Assembly (NCBI GenBank): GCA_016845145.1
Contig: JAERTE010000097.1
Span: forward strand, 1-58,773
Origin: Rhodospirillaceae bacterium
GTDB taxonomy: Bacteria; Pseudomonadota; Alphaproteobacteria; Rhodospirillales; Casp-alpha2
DNA length: 58,773 nucleotides
Direction: 5' to 3'
Each line of letters opens with the position of its first letter. The stretch's first letter is position 1. The notes below the pieces were generated by a model, which saw nothing but the letters and a program-made list of their open reading frames with translations, ran no database searches and had not been told where the DNA came from. This document shows, one piece after another, positions 51,281 to 58,773 of the stretch. Position numbers and translations under genes: made by a program.

Positions 51281-53044
51281 TTATACCAACCCCAACTCCC
51301 GCGCCTTGATCTGCAAGGCCAGGTATTTCGAGAACATGCGGCATTGCGAAAACGCGCCGGCGGTGAACCATAGGCCGGGTTGCGGGGTTGCCATCCACAT
51401 GTTGGCCAGTTCCTGGTTTTCATCGAAGCCCCAAATCTGGCCGACGCGCTCAAGCACCGTGGCGCCGAACATGGTCTCGACCGCGTGTTCGAAGCCTTTG
51501 TAACCCGTGGCCAGCACGACCAGATCGGCGTTGCGCTGAGAGCCGTCTTTCATGGCGTAGCCGTTTTGGGTAAAGCCTTCCATGTCGTCCCATTGCGTGA
51601 GCCCGACGCGGCCCTCGACGATCAGTTCCGAGCCGCCGATGTTGAAGTAGTAGCCGCCGCCCCGCGTGCGGAACAAAAGGTTCCATCCGGTGCCGTTTTC
51701 GCCGAAATGCAGCTTGAAACCCTTCGCCGCGAGCCCGTCGAGGATCGGTTTGTCGATGATGCGGACTTGGTCGGTCAGATGTTTGTGCACCTGTTTGACC
51801 ACGTCGAGTGGGATCGAAATCGAGATCAGGTCCTTGTCTTCAATGGATGGGCCTTCTTCGAAAAATACGCCGTCGTACATTTGCGCCGACGGCTCGACAT
51901 TCACCACCACGCTAGCACTCCGCTGCACCATGGTGACCCGCGCCCCGTGGCCCTCCAGGTCCTGCGCCACATCGTGCGCGCTGGTGCCGACGCCCAGGAT
52001 GGTGACGTCCTTGTCCTTCCATTCGGCGCCGTCGGTGAACTGGCTGGTGTGCAGCACCGTGCCGCCAAAATTTTCCAGCGACGGAATGTCGGGGATATTG
52101 GGCGTGGCGCTGACACCGGTGGCGACGATGATGTGGTGCGGATGCATGATGCGCATGTTGCCGTCGGCCAGGCGCACGTTGGCGGTCCAGCATTTGTGCG
52201 TCGTATCGTAGGTGGCGCTTTCCAGGCCGGTCTCGGTCCAGAAATTGATGTCCATCGCCTCGACATAGAACTCCAGCCAATTGGCGATTTTGTCCTTCGG
52301 CGTATATTTCTGCCAGGTCTTGGGAAACGGCAGGAAAGGCATGTTGTTGGACGGCGGCTGGTTGTGCAGCTTCAGCCCGTGATAACGCAACCGCCAGTTA
52401 TCGCCGATGCGTTTTTCCCAATCGATGACCAAGGCGTCGACGCCCAACTCGCCGAGCCACGCCGCCGCCGTGATCCCGGCATGGCCGCCGCCGACCACCA
52501 AAACCGTCGGGTCGTGGTCTTTGTAGGCGCGCGCGGCATCGCGTTTCTCGGCCCAGTTGGGGCCGTGAAAATCGCGCAGGAACGCGGGCTCCTCACGGCC
52601 CTCTTGGACGGTGGCTTGCTCGTGCCCGTTGATCTCGGCCAACGCCGTCATCAATGTCCATGCGGCGCAACGCTCACTGCTCGCGTCATCGGTGCGTATC
52701 CGCACCAGACCGGTGCACGGCCCGACCTGCGTATCGAAACGCACGAAGGCCTCGACCACTTCAATCCCGGCACGCTCGATGATGCGCGGCGCCAGCCGGT
52801 CGGGGTCGATGGCGAAATCGCGGGCTTGAGCGTTTTCGTTCAGCGCGCCCATCTTCGCGGTAATGGCATCAACACCGCTGGTGGTTGCCAGCGTCCAGTC
52901 GAACGCCAGCACATCGCGCCAATGACTGTCGGGGCAAAAACAGGCGGCGATTGCGGCGGGGTCGGCCGCGCCAAGCGCGGCATTGAAATGCGACAGCCAG
53001 CGTTCGGCTATCGTTGCGGGATCTACGTTGCTATCGAGAGGCAT
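51281..53044 (-). CDS. NAD(P)/FAD-dependent flavin monooxygenase with NTF2-like N-terminus
   Basis: 587 residues. Residues 1-150 resemble an NTF2/SnoaL domain (ERWLSHFNAALGAADPAAIA). The FAD Rossmann motif GGGHAGITAA is at 185-194, with DWEKRIGDNWRLRYHGLKLH after it. A second dinucleotide motif, GVGTSAHDVAQDLEG, binds NADPH, and ATGVSATPNIPDIP lies between. It is a Baeyer-Villiger/FMO-like enzyme of unknown substrate. It follows the OYE gene by 40 bases on the same strand, suggesting a two-enzyme route for an enone or terpenoid-like compound (inference). Confidence 0.88.
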   Translation of the reverse strand: MPLDSNVDPATIAERWLSHFNAALGAADPAAIAACFCPDSHWRDVLAFDWTLATTSGVDAITAKMGALNENAQARDFAIDPDRLAPRIIERAGIEVVEAFVRFDTQVGPCTGLVRIRTDDASSERCAAWTLMTALAEINGHEQATVQEGREEPAFLRDFHGPNWAEKRDAARAYKDHDPTVLVVGGGHAGITAAAWLGELGVDALVIDWEKRIGDNWRLRYHGLKLHNQPPSNNMPFLPFPKTWQKYTPKDKIANWLEFYVEAMDINFWTETGLESATYDTTHKCWTANVRLADGNMRIMHPHHIIVATGVSATPNIPDIPSLENFGGTVLHTSQFTDGAEWKDKDVTILGVGTSAHDVAQDLEGHGARVTMVQRSASVVVNVEPSAQMYDGVFFEEGPSIEDKDLISISIPLDVVKQVHKHLTDQVRIIDKPILDGLAAKGFKLHFGENGTGWNLLFRTRGGGYYFNIGGSELIVEGRVGLTQWDDMEGFTQNGYAMKDGSQRNADLVVLATGYKGFEHAVETMFGATVLERVGQIWGFDENQELANMWMATPQPGLWFTAGAFSQCRMFSKYLALQIKARELGLV

Positions 53045-53084
53045 GGGGATTCAACCGGAAATTCATCAAAACAAGGGTTATACA

Positions 53085-54257
53085 TTAACCGTCTCGGCCC
53101 TCGCCCTGCAATGTCGACGGCACCACGTCGGGCACGGCTTCAGCGCGTTTCGACAGCCAATACTCGTACGCCGGCGGCATCAGGGCGTAGGGGTTTTCCG
53201 CGCCCAGCTTCAGCGCCGCGTCGAGCGGCCAGTTGGGATTGTGCAACACCTCGCGGGCCAGCGCGATCAGATCGGCCTCGCCCGATTGCAGGATATTCTC
53301 GGCTTGGTCGGCATGCACGATCAGCCCGACCGCCATGGATGCGATATCGGCCTCCTGGCGCAGTTTCGCCGCCAGCGGCACCTGATAGCCATAGCCCAGC
53401 GGCCTGCGCCCGACCCCTACCGCCCCGGAAATGCCGCCCGACGAACAATCGATGACATCGACACCCAAGGCCTTCACCGCGCGCGCCACCTCGACGCTGT
53501 CGTCGGCGCTCCAACCGGCGTTGTCCTCCACCGACAGGCGCATGAACAACGGTTTGGCGTCCGGCCAATTGGCGCGGACGCATTCGGTCACTTCCAGCGC
53601 CAGGCGCATGCGGTTTTTCAAGGGTCCGCCGTAGTCGTCATTCCGGCGGTTCGCCTCGGGCGACAAGAACTGGTGCAGCAGATAGCCGTGGGCGGCGTGG
53701 ATCTCCAGCATCTCGAATCCGGCCGCGTCGGCGCGCGCCGCGGCCGCGCCCCAGGCGTCGACCAAATCCGGCAATTCTTCAACTGCCAACGCCCGAGGCT
53801 CGGGGTCGCCCGTCTCCGCAATGGCGCTCGGCGCAACCAACTCCCAATCATCCCAATCGACGCCCCAGTCTTCCGCCATGGCGGCTTCACGGTCGAGGGG
53901 CGAGCGCCCTTCCCATGGCCGGAAGCGGCGGGCCTTTCTGCCGCTGTGGCCGATCTGGATGCCGGGCACGGAGCCGTGCGCACGAATGAAATCGGCAAGG
54001 CGCTTGAAATGCGGAATGAAGTCGTCGTGCCACAGTCCCAAATCACCCATGGTGCCGCAGCCGCGCCGCTCGACCTTGGTCGATTCGACAATCACAAGCC
54101 CCGCGCCGCCCACCGCAAACCGCCCGGCGTTCATCAAATGCCAGTCGGTGGGATAGCCTTTCTCGGCGGCGTATTGGTGCATGGGCGCGATCACGACGCG
54201 GTTTTTCAAGGTCACGTCACGCACTTGCATGGGCGTGAAAAGTTTCGGTTGGGCCAC
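53085..54257 (-). CDS. Old Yellow Enzyme family NADH:flavin oxidoreductase
   Basis: 390 residues, FMN TIM barrel of the YqjM branch. Visible are LFTPMQVRDVTLKNRVVIAP, the IQIGHSGRKAR strand, the substrate-binding HAAHGYLLHQFLSPEANRR with NDDYGG, and a C-terminal FMN phosphate region (VGLIVHADQAENIL). It reduces activated C=C bonds. GTG start 54257 with AAAGGAG before it. It precedes the flavin monooxygenase in a likely operon. Confidence 0.92.
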   Translation of the reverse strand: MAQPKLFTPMQVRDVTLKNRVVIAPMHQYAAEKGYPTDWHLMNAGRFAVGGAGLVIVESTKVERRGCGTMGDLGLWHDDFIPHFKRLADFIRAHGSVPGIQIGHSGRKARRFRPWEGRSPLDREAAMAEDWGVDWDDWELVAPSAIAETGDPEPRALAVEELPDLVDAWGAAAARADAAGFEMLEIHAAHGYLLHQFLSPEANRRNDDYGGPLKNRMRLALEVTECVRANWPDAKPLFMRLSVEDNAGWSADDSVEVARAVKALGVDVIDCSSGGISGAVGVGRRPLGYGYQVPLAAKLRQEADIASMAVGLIVHADQAENILQSGEADLIALAREVLHNPNWPLDAALKLGAENPYALMPPAYEYWLSKRAEAVPDVVPSTLQGEGRDG

Positions 54258-54376
54258 GCTTGTCTCCTTTGGAATGCGACGTCAGCCTATCGGCAAGCCC
54301 TGCACAACAAAACAGATTTCATCGGAAAACTTGGTTATATTGGCTCCATTCATAACCCGCTAAGCCGGAGCCTTCG

Positions 54377-55138
54377 ATGACCCGTACCCGACGTATCCTG
54401 TTCATAGCCGCCCTGACCTTATTGGTTTCCGGCGGGCATGCCGCCGCCAACGATTGGCTGAAAACGCTGAAGGGCGCCGTCGACCAAGTCACTCAGCCGC
54501 AATCCTCAGGCTCGACACCCAGCCTTGGCGGGCTGACCACCGAAGACATGATCTCGGGCCTGAAAGAAGCATTGCGCGTCGGCACCGAGACGGTCACCGG
54601 ACAGTTGGGCGCAGCGGACGGCTTCAACCGTGATGCGAAGATACACATCCCGCTGCCCGAGCAGCTGCAGAGCGTGCAATCGACGCTCCGGAAGTTCGGC
54701 CTCTCAGGCCTGGCTGACGAGGTCGAACTGAAGCTCAACCGCGGTGCCGAAGCCGCCATGCCGAAAGCCAAGGAACTGGTGTGGAACGCCATCACGTCGA
54801 TGACGCTGGAAGACGCCAAGGGCATTTTCGATGGCCCCAAGGACGCCGCCACGCAATATTTCCGGCGCGTCGCCACGCCTGAGCTGAAGGCCACCATCGC
54901 GCCGGTGATCGATCAATCGCTGCAAGACGTCGGCGCGCTTGCCGCCTACGATCAGTTGATCGGCCAATACAAGACGATCCCTTTCGTGCCGGACCTCAAG
55001 GCCGACCTGCAAGCGCACGCCACAGATCTGGCTCTGGAGGGCCTGTTTCACTATCTGGCCCAGGAAGAAGCCGCGATCCGCGACAACCCGGCCAAACGCA
55101 CGACGGATATTCTGAGTCGCGTGTTCGGCGGTAGTTGA
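54377..55138 (+). CDS. DUF4197-family exported protein
   Basis: 253 residues. Signal peptide ending near HAAA-N (about residue 25), then DUF4197 hallmarks: LTTEDMISGLKEALRVGTE, GFNRDAKIHIPLPEQLQ and GIFDGPKDAATQYFR. The family is helical and periplasmic with no known activity. It is divergent from the OYE gene and is followed by a DMT exporter after seven bases, so the two are probably co-transcribed. Confidence 0.88.
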   Translation: MTRTRRILFIAALTLLVSGGHAAANDWLKTLKGAVDQVTQPQSSGSTPSLGGLTTEDMISGLKEALRVGTETVTGQLGAADGFNRDAKIHIPLPEQLQSVQSTLRKFGLSGLADEVELKLNRGAEAAMPKAKELVWNAITSMTLEDAKGIFDGPKDAATQYFRRVATPELKATIAPVIDQSLQDVGALAAYDQLIGQYKTIPFVPDLKADLQAHATDLALEGLFHYLAQEEAAIRDNPAKRTTDILSRVFGGS

Positions 55139-55145
55139 AGCGGCG

Positions 55146-56018
55146 TTGAAGCCCTATCAGAAAGGCCTATTGCTGACCGGCTCCGGCGTGTTGCTGGTCA
55201 GCCCGGACGCCACCTTCATCCGCCTTATCGGCGTCCCGGCGATGGATCTGTTGTTTTGGCGCGGCGCCATGACGGCGCTGGTGATGGGCCTGTTGATCGT
55301 GATCCGCGAGCACCGCGACCTACCAGGGTTCGCCGCACGGATTTCGTGGGCCGTGGTGTTTGCCGCCTTGGTCACCGTGGTGATGAGCTTTTTGTTCATG
55401 GTCGGGATCACACACACCAGCGCCGCCAATGCATTGGCGATCTTGGCCGCAACCCCATTGTTTGCGGCTGTTATCGGCAGATTTTTTTTAGGTGAGCGCC
55501 TTTCGTGGTTTACCTGGGCCGCCGCCGTTTTTGTGGTTGCTTTGATCGGCATCATTGCCGGGGAGGCATTGGCCGCAAGTAGCGGCGTCGGCGTGATGGC
55601 GGCCATTGGTGCGGCATTGGCATTGGCCACATACTTCACGATTTTCCGGACCCATCCCGACATCAGCCGGTTACAGGTCTTCACCATCGCTGGCGTCATG
55701 GCTGCCGGCATGGCGGGCATGCTCGGCACGCCATTCGACTTTGACTCCCGCCAGATGTCCCTGACCCTGACGCTCACCATATTCATCATACCCGCCGCCA
55801 CATTGTTGATGACCATGGGGCCGCGCTACCTGCCGGCGGCGGAGGTCAGCCTGTTGATCCTTCTGGAAAGCGTATTCGGCCCGCTATGGGTGTTTCTTGT
55901 CATCGGCGAAGTGCCCAGCGCAACCACCATGGCCTGCGGCGGCGCCATCCTGGTTAGCGTCGCCTGGCACTCGATGATGGTGAGGCGGCGCGAAGCCGGA
56001 CGATCGCCAGCTGAGTAG
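55146..56018 (+). CDS. EamA/DMT-family transporter, TTG start
   Basis: 290 residues, ten membrane helices in two EamA repeats. It opens with TTG 55146 (product MKPYQKGLLLTGSG), which gives the right family N-terminus; the next ATG would remove the first helix. C-terminal segment MGPRYLPAAEVSLLILLESV closely matches a stretch in the DMT gene at 56957 (IGPRFIPAPEVGLLMLLETC), so the two are paralogues. The exported substrate is unknown. Confidence 0.87.
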   Translation: MKPYQKGLLLTGSGVLLVSPDATFIRLIGVPAMDLLFWRGAMTALVMGLLIVIREHRDLPGFAARISWAVVFAALVTVVMSFLFMVGITHTSAANALAILAATPLFAAVIGRFFLGERLSWFTWAAAVFVVALIGIIAGEALAASSGVGVMAAIGAALALATYFTIFRTHPDISRLQVFTIAGVMAAGMAGMLGTPFDFDSRQMSLTLTLTIFIIPAATLLMTMGPRYLPAAEVSLLILLESVFGPLWVFLVIGEVPSATTMACGGAILVSVAWHSMMVRRREAGRSPAE

Positions 56019-56055
56019 GTATATACTGGTTATCCCCGTTTACGGCACCAACCGC

Positions 56056-56673
56056 CTAGGCGATCTGCGGCGACAATGACGACTGGCCGCGTTCCGGGTT
56101 CGGAACCACGTCCGCCTCAACGATTTTCTGCAAATCATCGGCACCACCCACGTAATCGCCGTCAATCCACATTTGCGGCACCGTGACCGGGGTTTTCGGC
56201 CCGACGATCGGCTTCACGCGGGCCAGCATTTCATACAGGGCGCGCGGTTCGCGCACCACGTCGTGGTAGGTGAAATCGATACCCGCATCATCCAGATACC
56301 CCTTGGCGCGCTTGCAGTGCGGGCAGGTTTCCTTGCCGAAGACGACATTGCCCTGGCGTTGGGTCTTGGACGCATGCGCCTCGATCACGGCTTGCGTGAG
56401 CACGCCCCGGTTCAACGCCGCGCCCTGACTGACGATCTTATCCTCGACCAGCACGATCGGTGCGTGGAACCCGCCTTTCGGCAACGGCTTCCACCATTCG
56501 CTCAGCCAGTCGCGCATATCCAACTCCACCGGCACGCCGGCCAGCTCGGTGGCGATGGTGTCTTCGATAACATCCTTGGTCAGCGAGCATTCACCGCACG
56601 GAATCTTCACTTTGAACGGCCCCCAGGCACCAGCCCAACGGTAAACAGTCACTTTGATCGGATCGGCAGTCAT
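56056..56673 (-). CDS. Tandem thioredoxin-fold / glutaredoxin-like protein
   Basis: 205 residues with two halves of thioredoxin-like type. The N-terminal half has C26-G-E-C29 (KIPCGECSLTKD). The C-terminal half has the glutaredoxin site C117-P-H-C120 (KETCPHCKRAKGYLDDAG) and the cis-Pro loop TVPQMWIDGDYVGG. Two redox sites in one chain could pass electrons between them. ATG 56673 with GGAG eight bases upstream is preferred over an in-frame start at 56874 that would add 67 unrelated residues. It lies between the two DMT genes on the other strand. Confidence 0.85.
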   Translation of the reverse strand: MTADPIKVTVYRWAGAWGPFKVKIPCGECSLTKDVIEDTIATELAGVPVELDMRDWLSEWWKPLPKGGFHAPIVLVEDKIVSQGAALNRGVLTQAVIEAHASKTQRQGNVVFGKETCPHCKRAKGYLDDAGIDFTYHDVVREPRALYEMLARVKPIVGPKTPVTVPQMWIDGDYVGGADDLQKIVEADVVPNPERGQSSLSPQIA

Positions 56674-56956
56674 ATTTGCATCTCCTTTGTCTTTGGGCGC
56701 CAGCCGGAATTCGGGCCTGCGCTGCACCCCCTGTTTTATAGCTGATGAGATGTAGCAATGGCGCGCCAGAAGGGCCAATGACGCTTGCTCAAGAACGCGT
56801 GAGAACCTGCTGAGCGCGTGTCGCTTTTCGAGACAATAGAAAACGGCCGGACAATCGGACGGCTCAGAGCGCAACCAATTAAACGTTGCCTTGAACGGAC
56901 CGATGAACTTTATACCAAGTCAGCGCCGACGGCGGTGCGTCGCAAAGGATTCACTG

Positions 56957-57832
56957 GTGAACGGACTTTCAAATCACGCCAAGGGCTTCGTGTTAACGTT
57001 CATCGGCGTGATGGCGTTGACGCCCGATGCCTTGCTGTTGCGGCTGGCGGACATGGACGTCTGGCCGATGACATTTTGGCGGAATGCCCTGATGTCGGCC
57101 GCGTTGCTCACGGTGTTGCTGGCAGTGTACAGAGGCAAATTCGTTTCCCGCATTTCGGCCCTGGGCAAAACGGGATTTGGCGTTGGCGTGATGATGGCCG
57201 TCAGTTCGGTGACGTTCGTTTTGGCATTTGAATACACCAGTGCCGCCAAGGTGCTGATCACGGTCGCCATCATCCCCATGCTCGCCGCACTGATGAGCAC
57301 GCTGTTCCTGAAAGAACCAATCAAACTGGCGACCGGCATTGCCTGCGTGATAAGTCTTGCCGGGATCGGTGTGGTCGTCAGCGACAGCCTGTTTGTCGAG
57401 ACGAACGGCAATGAAGTGTGGGGCATCGCCTACGCTTTTGTGACCGCCGTCGCCGTCGCCAGTGCGTTTACCCTCACCAGATCGAAGCCTGCCGTCAGCA
57501 TGGTGCCGGCGACGGCGTTGGCGGCTCTGGTTGTAGCGCTGTGCCTTGTGCCGTTTGTACCGCCGTTGCATTTGGCGGATGATCAGGTGTTCCCGGTTCT
57601 CGCGATGGGATTGTTTGTTCTGCCGGTATCGTTCGGTCTGTTGGCCATCGGCCCCCGGTTTATCCCGGCGCCCGAGGTTGGATTGTTGATGCTGTTGGAA
57701 ACCTGCCTGGGGCCGTTCTGGGTCTGGCTGGTGTTGCATCAACAGCCGTCGGTTACGGTTTTGGTCGGCGGCACGATTGTCGTCGTGACGTTGGCCTGCC
57801 ACGCGATTTGGTCGCTCCGCAGATCAACATGA
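56957..57832 (+). CDS. EamA/DMT-family transporter, paralogue of the gene at 55146
   Basis: 291 residues, ten membrane helices. GTG 56957 with AAGGA about seven bases upstream is preferred over ATG 56891, which would add 22 charged residues foreign to the family. The C-terminal half (IGPRFIPAPEVGLLMLLETC) matches the transporter 1.8 kb upstream, so both came from one duplication or are close relatives. The substrate is unknown. Confidence 0.85.
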   Translation: MNGLSNHAKGFVLTFIGVMALTPDALLLRLADMDVWPMTFWRNALMSAALLTVLLAVYRGKFVSRISALGKTGFGVGVMMAVSSVTFVLAFEYTSAAKVLITVAIIPMLAALMSTLFLKEPIKLATGIACVISLAGIGVVVSDSLFVETNGNEVWGIAYAFVTAVAVASAFTLTRSKPAVSMVPATALAALVVALCLVPFVPPLHLADDQVFPVLAMGLFVLPVSFGLLAIGPRFIPAPEVGLLMLLETCLGPFWVWLVLHQQPSVTVLVGGTIVVVTLACHAIWSLRRST

Positions 57833-57838
57833 GACTCG

Positions 57839-58390
57839 TTAGGGGGTTTTGTGTTTTTCATAGAAGGCCTTGCGTTGCGCGGCGTCCGTGACGACGTCTT
57901 CGGCAACCATTATGCCAAGTAGATACCAGTCCGCCGATCCATCTTCGTATTCGATGGCCGGCCCATCCTCACGATGCAAGTGGCCGCTCACCCACCATTG
58001 GCTCATCTCACCCTCTTCGACGACTGCCGGCCCGTCTTCACGGTGCCGCACACCCTTCACCCACCACTGCTGAACGCCGTCATATCTGATAACGGCGGGC
58101 CCGTCTTCACGGTGGTAGGCGCCGTGTTGGTGCCATTCCCGGGTTCCGTCCGCTTCAATAACGGCGGGGCCGTCTTCCCTATGCAACTCTCCATCCGCCC
58201 ACCATTCTTTCGTGCCGTCGGAGTGTTCGACGGCCGGGCCACCCAGGCGATGCTGTTTACCATGCAAAAACCAGCCTTTGGTGCCGTCGGGCCGTTCAAC
58301 GGCGGGACCGTCTTCGCGATGCAGTTCGCCGTCGAGCCGCCACTCAATCGCGCCGTCTTCCGTTGTCGTCTTCTCGGGTTGCTCAGGCAT
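57839..58390 (-). CDS. Protein of 23-residue HREDGPA repeats (MORN-like)
   Basis: 183 residues. After a 15-residue lead come six full 23-residue repeats (residues 16-153) and a partial seventh, each with the plan W-x3-G-x2-HREDGPAV-x3-DG. Units vary mostly in the positions after Trp. The pattern resembles MORN-type beta-hairpin repeats and the antitoxin-like YwqK group, but the HREDGPA core is distinct. No signal peptide or membrane helix. It ends convergently 7 bases from the DMT gene. Function unknown; a binding or scaffold protein is the likeliest class. Confidence 0.85.
   Translation of the reverse strand: MPEQPEKTTTEDGAIEWRLDGELHREDGPAVERPDGTKGWFLHGKQHRLGGPAVEHSDGTKEWWADGELHREDGPAVIEADGTREWHQHGAYHREDGPAVIRYDGVQQWWVKGVRHREDGPAVVEEGEMSQWWVSGHLHREDGPAIEYEDGSADWYLLGIMVAEDVVTDAAQRKAFYEKHKTP
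57932..58345 (-). repeat. Six tandem 69-base units encoding the HREDGPA repeats
   Basis: Each unit is 69 bases long and keeps phase with the codons. The segment encoding HREDGPAV is the best conserved at the DNA level (for example CCGTCTTC-CGATGCA forms recurring on the plus strand). This is direct evidence of expansion by unit duplication, with enough divergence to make it old. Confidence 0.8.
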
Positions 58391-58636
58391 GTTGAAATCC
58401 GTAATGGGTACTGATGATTGTCGGGAAAAGGTATCACAGGCGCTTCGCCTTACAATGCATGTCTATGATACGGCCCGGATTGACCGACAAGCGCGCTCCC
58501 CGTTCCCAGCTTGGTCCCGTTCACGGCTTGGCTTCGGCACCCCGCTCGGGATCAGTGGTCTGTGCGGATCAAATCTAGAAAGCCCTTGACTTTTTTCTCT
58601 ATTTACGTTTATTTTCCTTTTTTGATATTGACCATC
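58391..58636. other. Intergenic region before the right-edge gene
   Basis: About 246 bases with no gene I can support. A promoter-like -35 TTGACT (58586-58591) is followed by T-rich sequence and a possible -10 TTATTT (58609-58614), upstream of the partial gene at 58637. The last 60 bases are T-rich, unlike the neighbours. No tRNA or strong hairpin was found. Confidence 0.35.
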
Positions 58637-58773
58637 ATGGCATCATCCGCACAAATCTCCGCCAACCGCGCCAATGCGTGCCGTTCCACCGGCCCGCGTA
58701 CGCCGGCGGGCAGGGCGCGCTCGCGCATGAACGCGTGCCGTCATGGGCTGTACGCCGCACAGCAGGGCGAGGG
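58637..58773 (+). CDS. Partial gene, STGPRT-motif hypothetical protein
   Basis: The first 45 codons are visible before the window ends. The product starts MASSAQISANRANACRSTGP and continues RTPAGRARSRMNACRHGLYA. That N-terminal pattern (SxNRxNAxxSTGPxTxxGKxRSxxNAxxHGL) is common in bacterial proteins of unknown role that occur in many copies and near mobile elements. The rest lies outside, so length and domain content are unknown. Confidence 0.6.
   Translation, partial: MASSAQISANRANACRSTGPRTPAGRARSRMNACRHGLYAAQQGE

Noticed and set aside
51380..53455. 691-codon open frame on the plus strand, longer than the gene opposite
   Set aside because: It is the antisense shadow of the flavin monooxygenase and the start of the OYE gene. 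The minus-strand frames carry clear FAD and NADPH motifs; this one shows no domain and has His/Arg-rich composition typical of reversed high-GC coding sequence.
52983..54380. 465-codon open frame on the plus strand
   Set aside because: Shadow of the Old Yellow Enzyme gene; composition and lack of motifs mark it as non-coding.
1..58773. tRNA, rRNA, CRISPR array or prophage
   Set aside because: Every gap was scanned by eye for clover-leaf tails, repeats with spacers and phage structural genes, and none was found. A tRNA search program could still find a weak one.

Overview
The window reads as ordinary chromosome from a GC-rich, free-living alphaproteobacterium, probably in or near the Rhodospirillales. 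This is inferred from gene content and signals: a B12-dependent class II ribonucleotide reductase with a PduO-type cobalamin adenosyltransferase; an argH / small lipoprotein / lysA / TIGR02302 (DUF4175-like) gene order; a zinc-ribbon MJ0042 protein; an exported YqgE; a TAXI-type TRAP transporter; and a GTTC-N7-GTTC box, which is the alphaproteobacterial form of the LexA site. Genes are densely packed, with many ATGA or TGATG overlaps. No rRNA, tRNA or CRISPR array was seen. The left edge cuts an IS630-type transposase. The right edge cuts a gene with an STGPRT-type N-terminus.

Layout. 0-4.7 kb: MarR regulator, two small membrane proteins, then a TAXI-TRAP uptake system. 4.6-8.3 kb (minus): OsmC and acyl-CoA synthetase, an exported cupredoxin-like protein, a membrane protein and QueF. 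8.4-10.8 kb: DoxX-pirin operon divergent from a LysR regulator. 10.8-14.8 kb (minus): DUF2125, YqgE, split UxaA-type dehydratase and a MaoC hydratase. 14.8-17.4 kb: EamA transporter, gamma-glutamylcyclotransferase and threonine aldolase with stop/start overlaps. 17.5-24.2 kb: a 1226-residue sensor (two periplasmic SBP modules, PAS, SpoIIE-type phosphatase) facing a minus-strand CBS / SLC13 permease / SBP / hemerythrin cluster. 24.3-28.1 kb: nrdJ, a cysteine-synthase-like PLP enzyme and a VOC protein. 28.4-31.7 kb: ftsE-ftsX-ydcF-plsC. 31.9-38.7 kb: MJ0042 protein, then argH-lipoprotein-lysA-TIGR02302. 38.8-43.4 kb: TlpA-type thioredoxin, a voltage-gated sodium channel overlapping a hemerythrin, two TIGR04282/04283 glycosyltransferases, a GAF-GGDEF diguanylate cyclase and an overlooked 42-codon gene. 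43.5-49.6 kb: GcvA-like regulator, a radical SAM protein behind a LexA box, a conserved unknown, an RraA-like protein and a TPR-OGT glycosyltransferase. 49.6-51.3 kb: AT-richer gap with small ORFs and a decayed winged-helix gene around the adenosyltransferase. 51.3-58.8 kb: flavin monooxygenase with an Old Yellow Enzyme, DUF4197, two paralogous DMT exporters around a tandem thioredoxin-fold protein, and a protein built of 23-residue HREDGPA repeats.

Themes. Two di-iron hemerythrins sit in separate contexts. One shares an 8-base overlap with an ion channel; the other ends a transporter/SBP cluster opposite the large sensor. Together with the diguanylate cyclase they suggest oxygen- and solute-responsive signalling. 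NrdJ and the adenosyltransferase form a B12 link, since one consumes the adenosylcobalamin the other makes. The most novel-looking items are the channel-hemerythrin pair, the 42-codon gene with its own hairpin upstream of the cyclase, a possible RNA switch over the cyclase ribosome-binding site, and the repeat protein at the right end. All functions come from reading motifs by eye; no database search was run.
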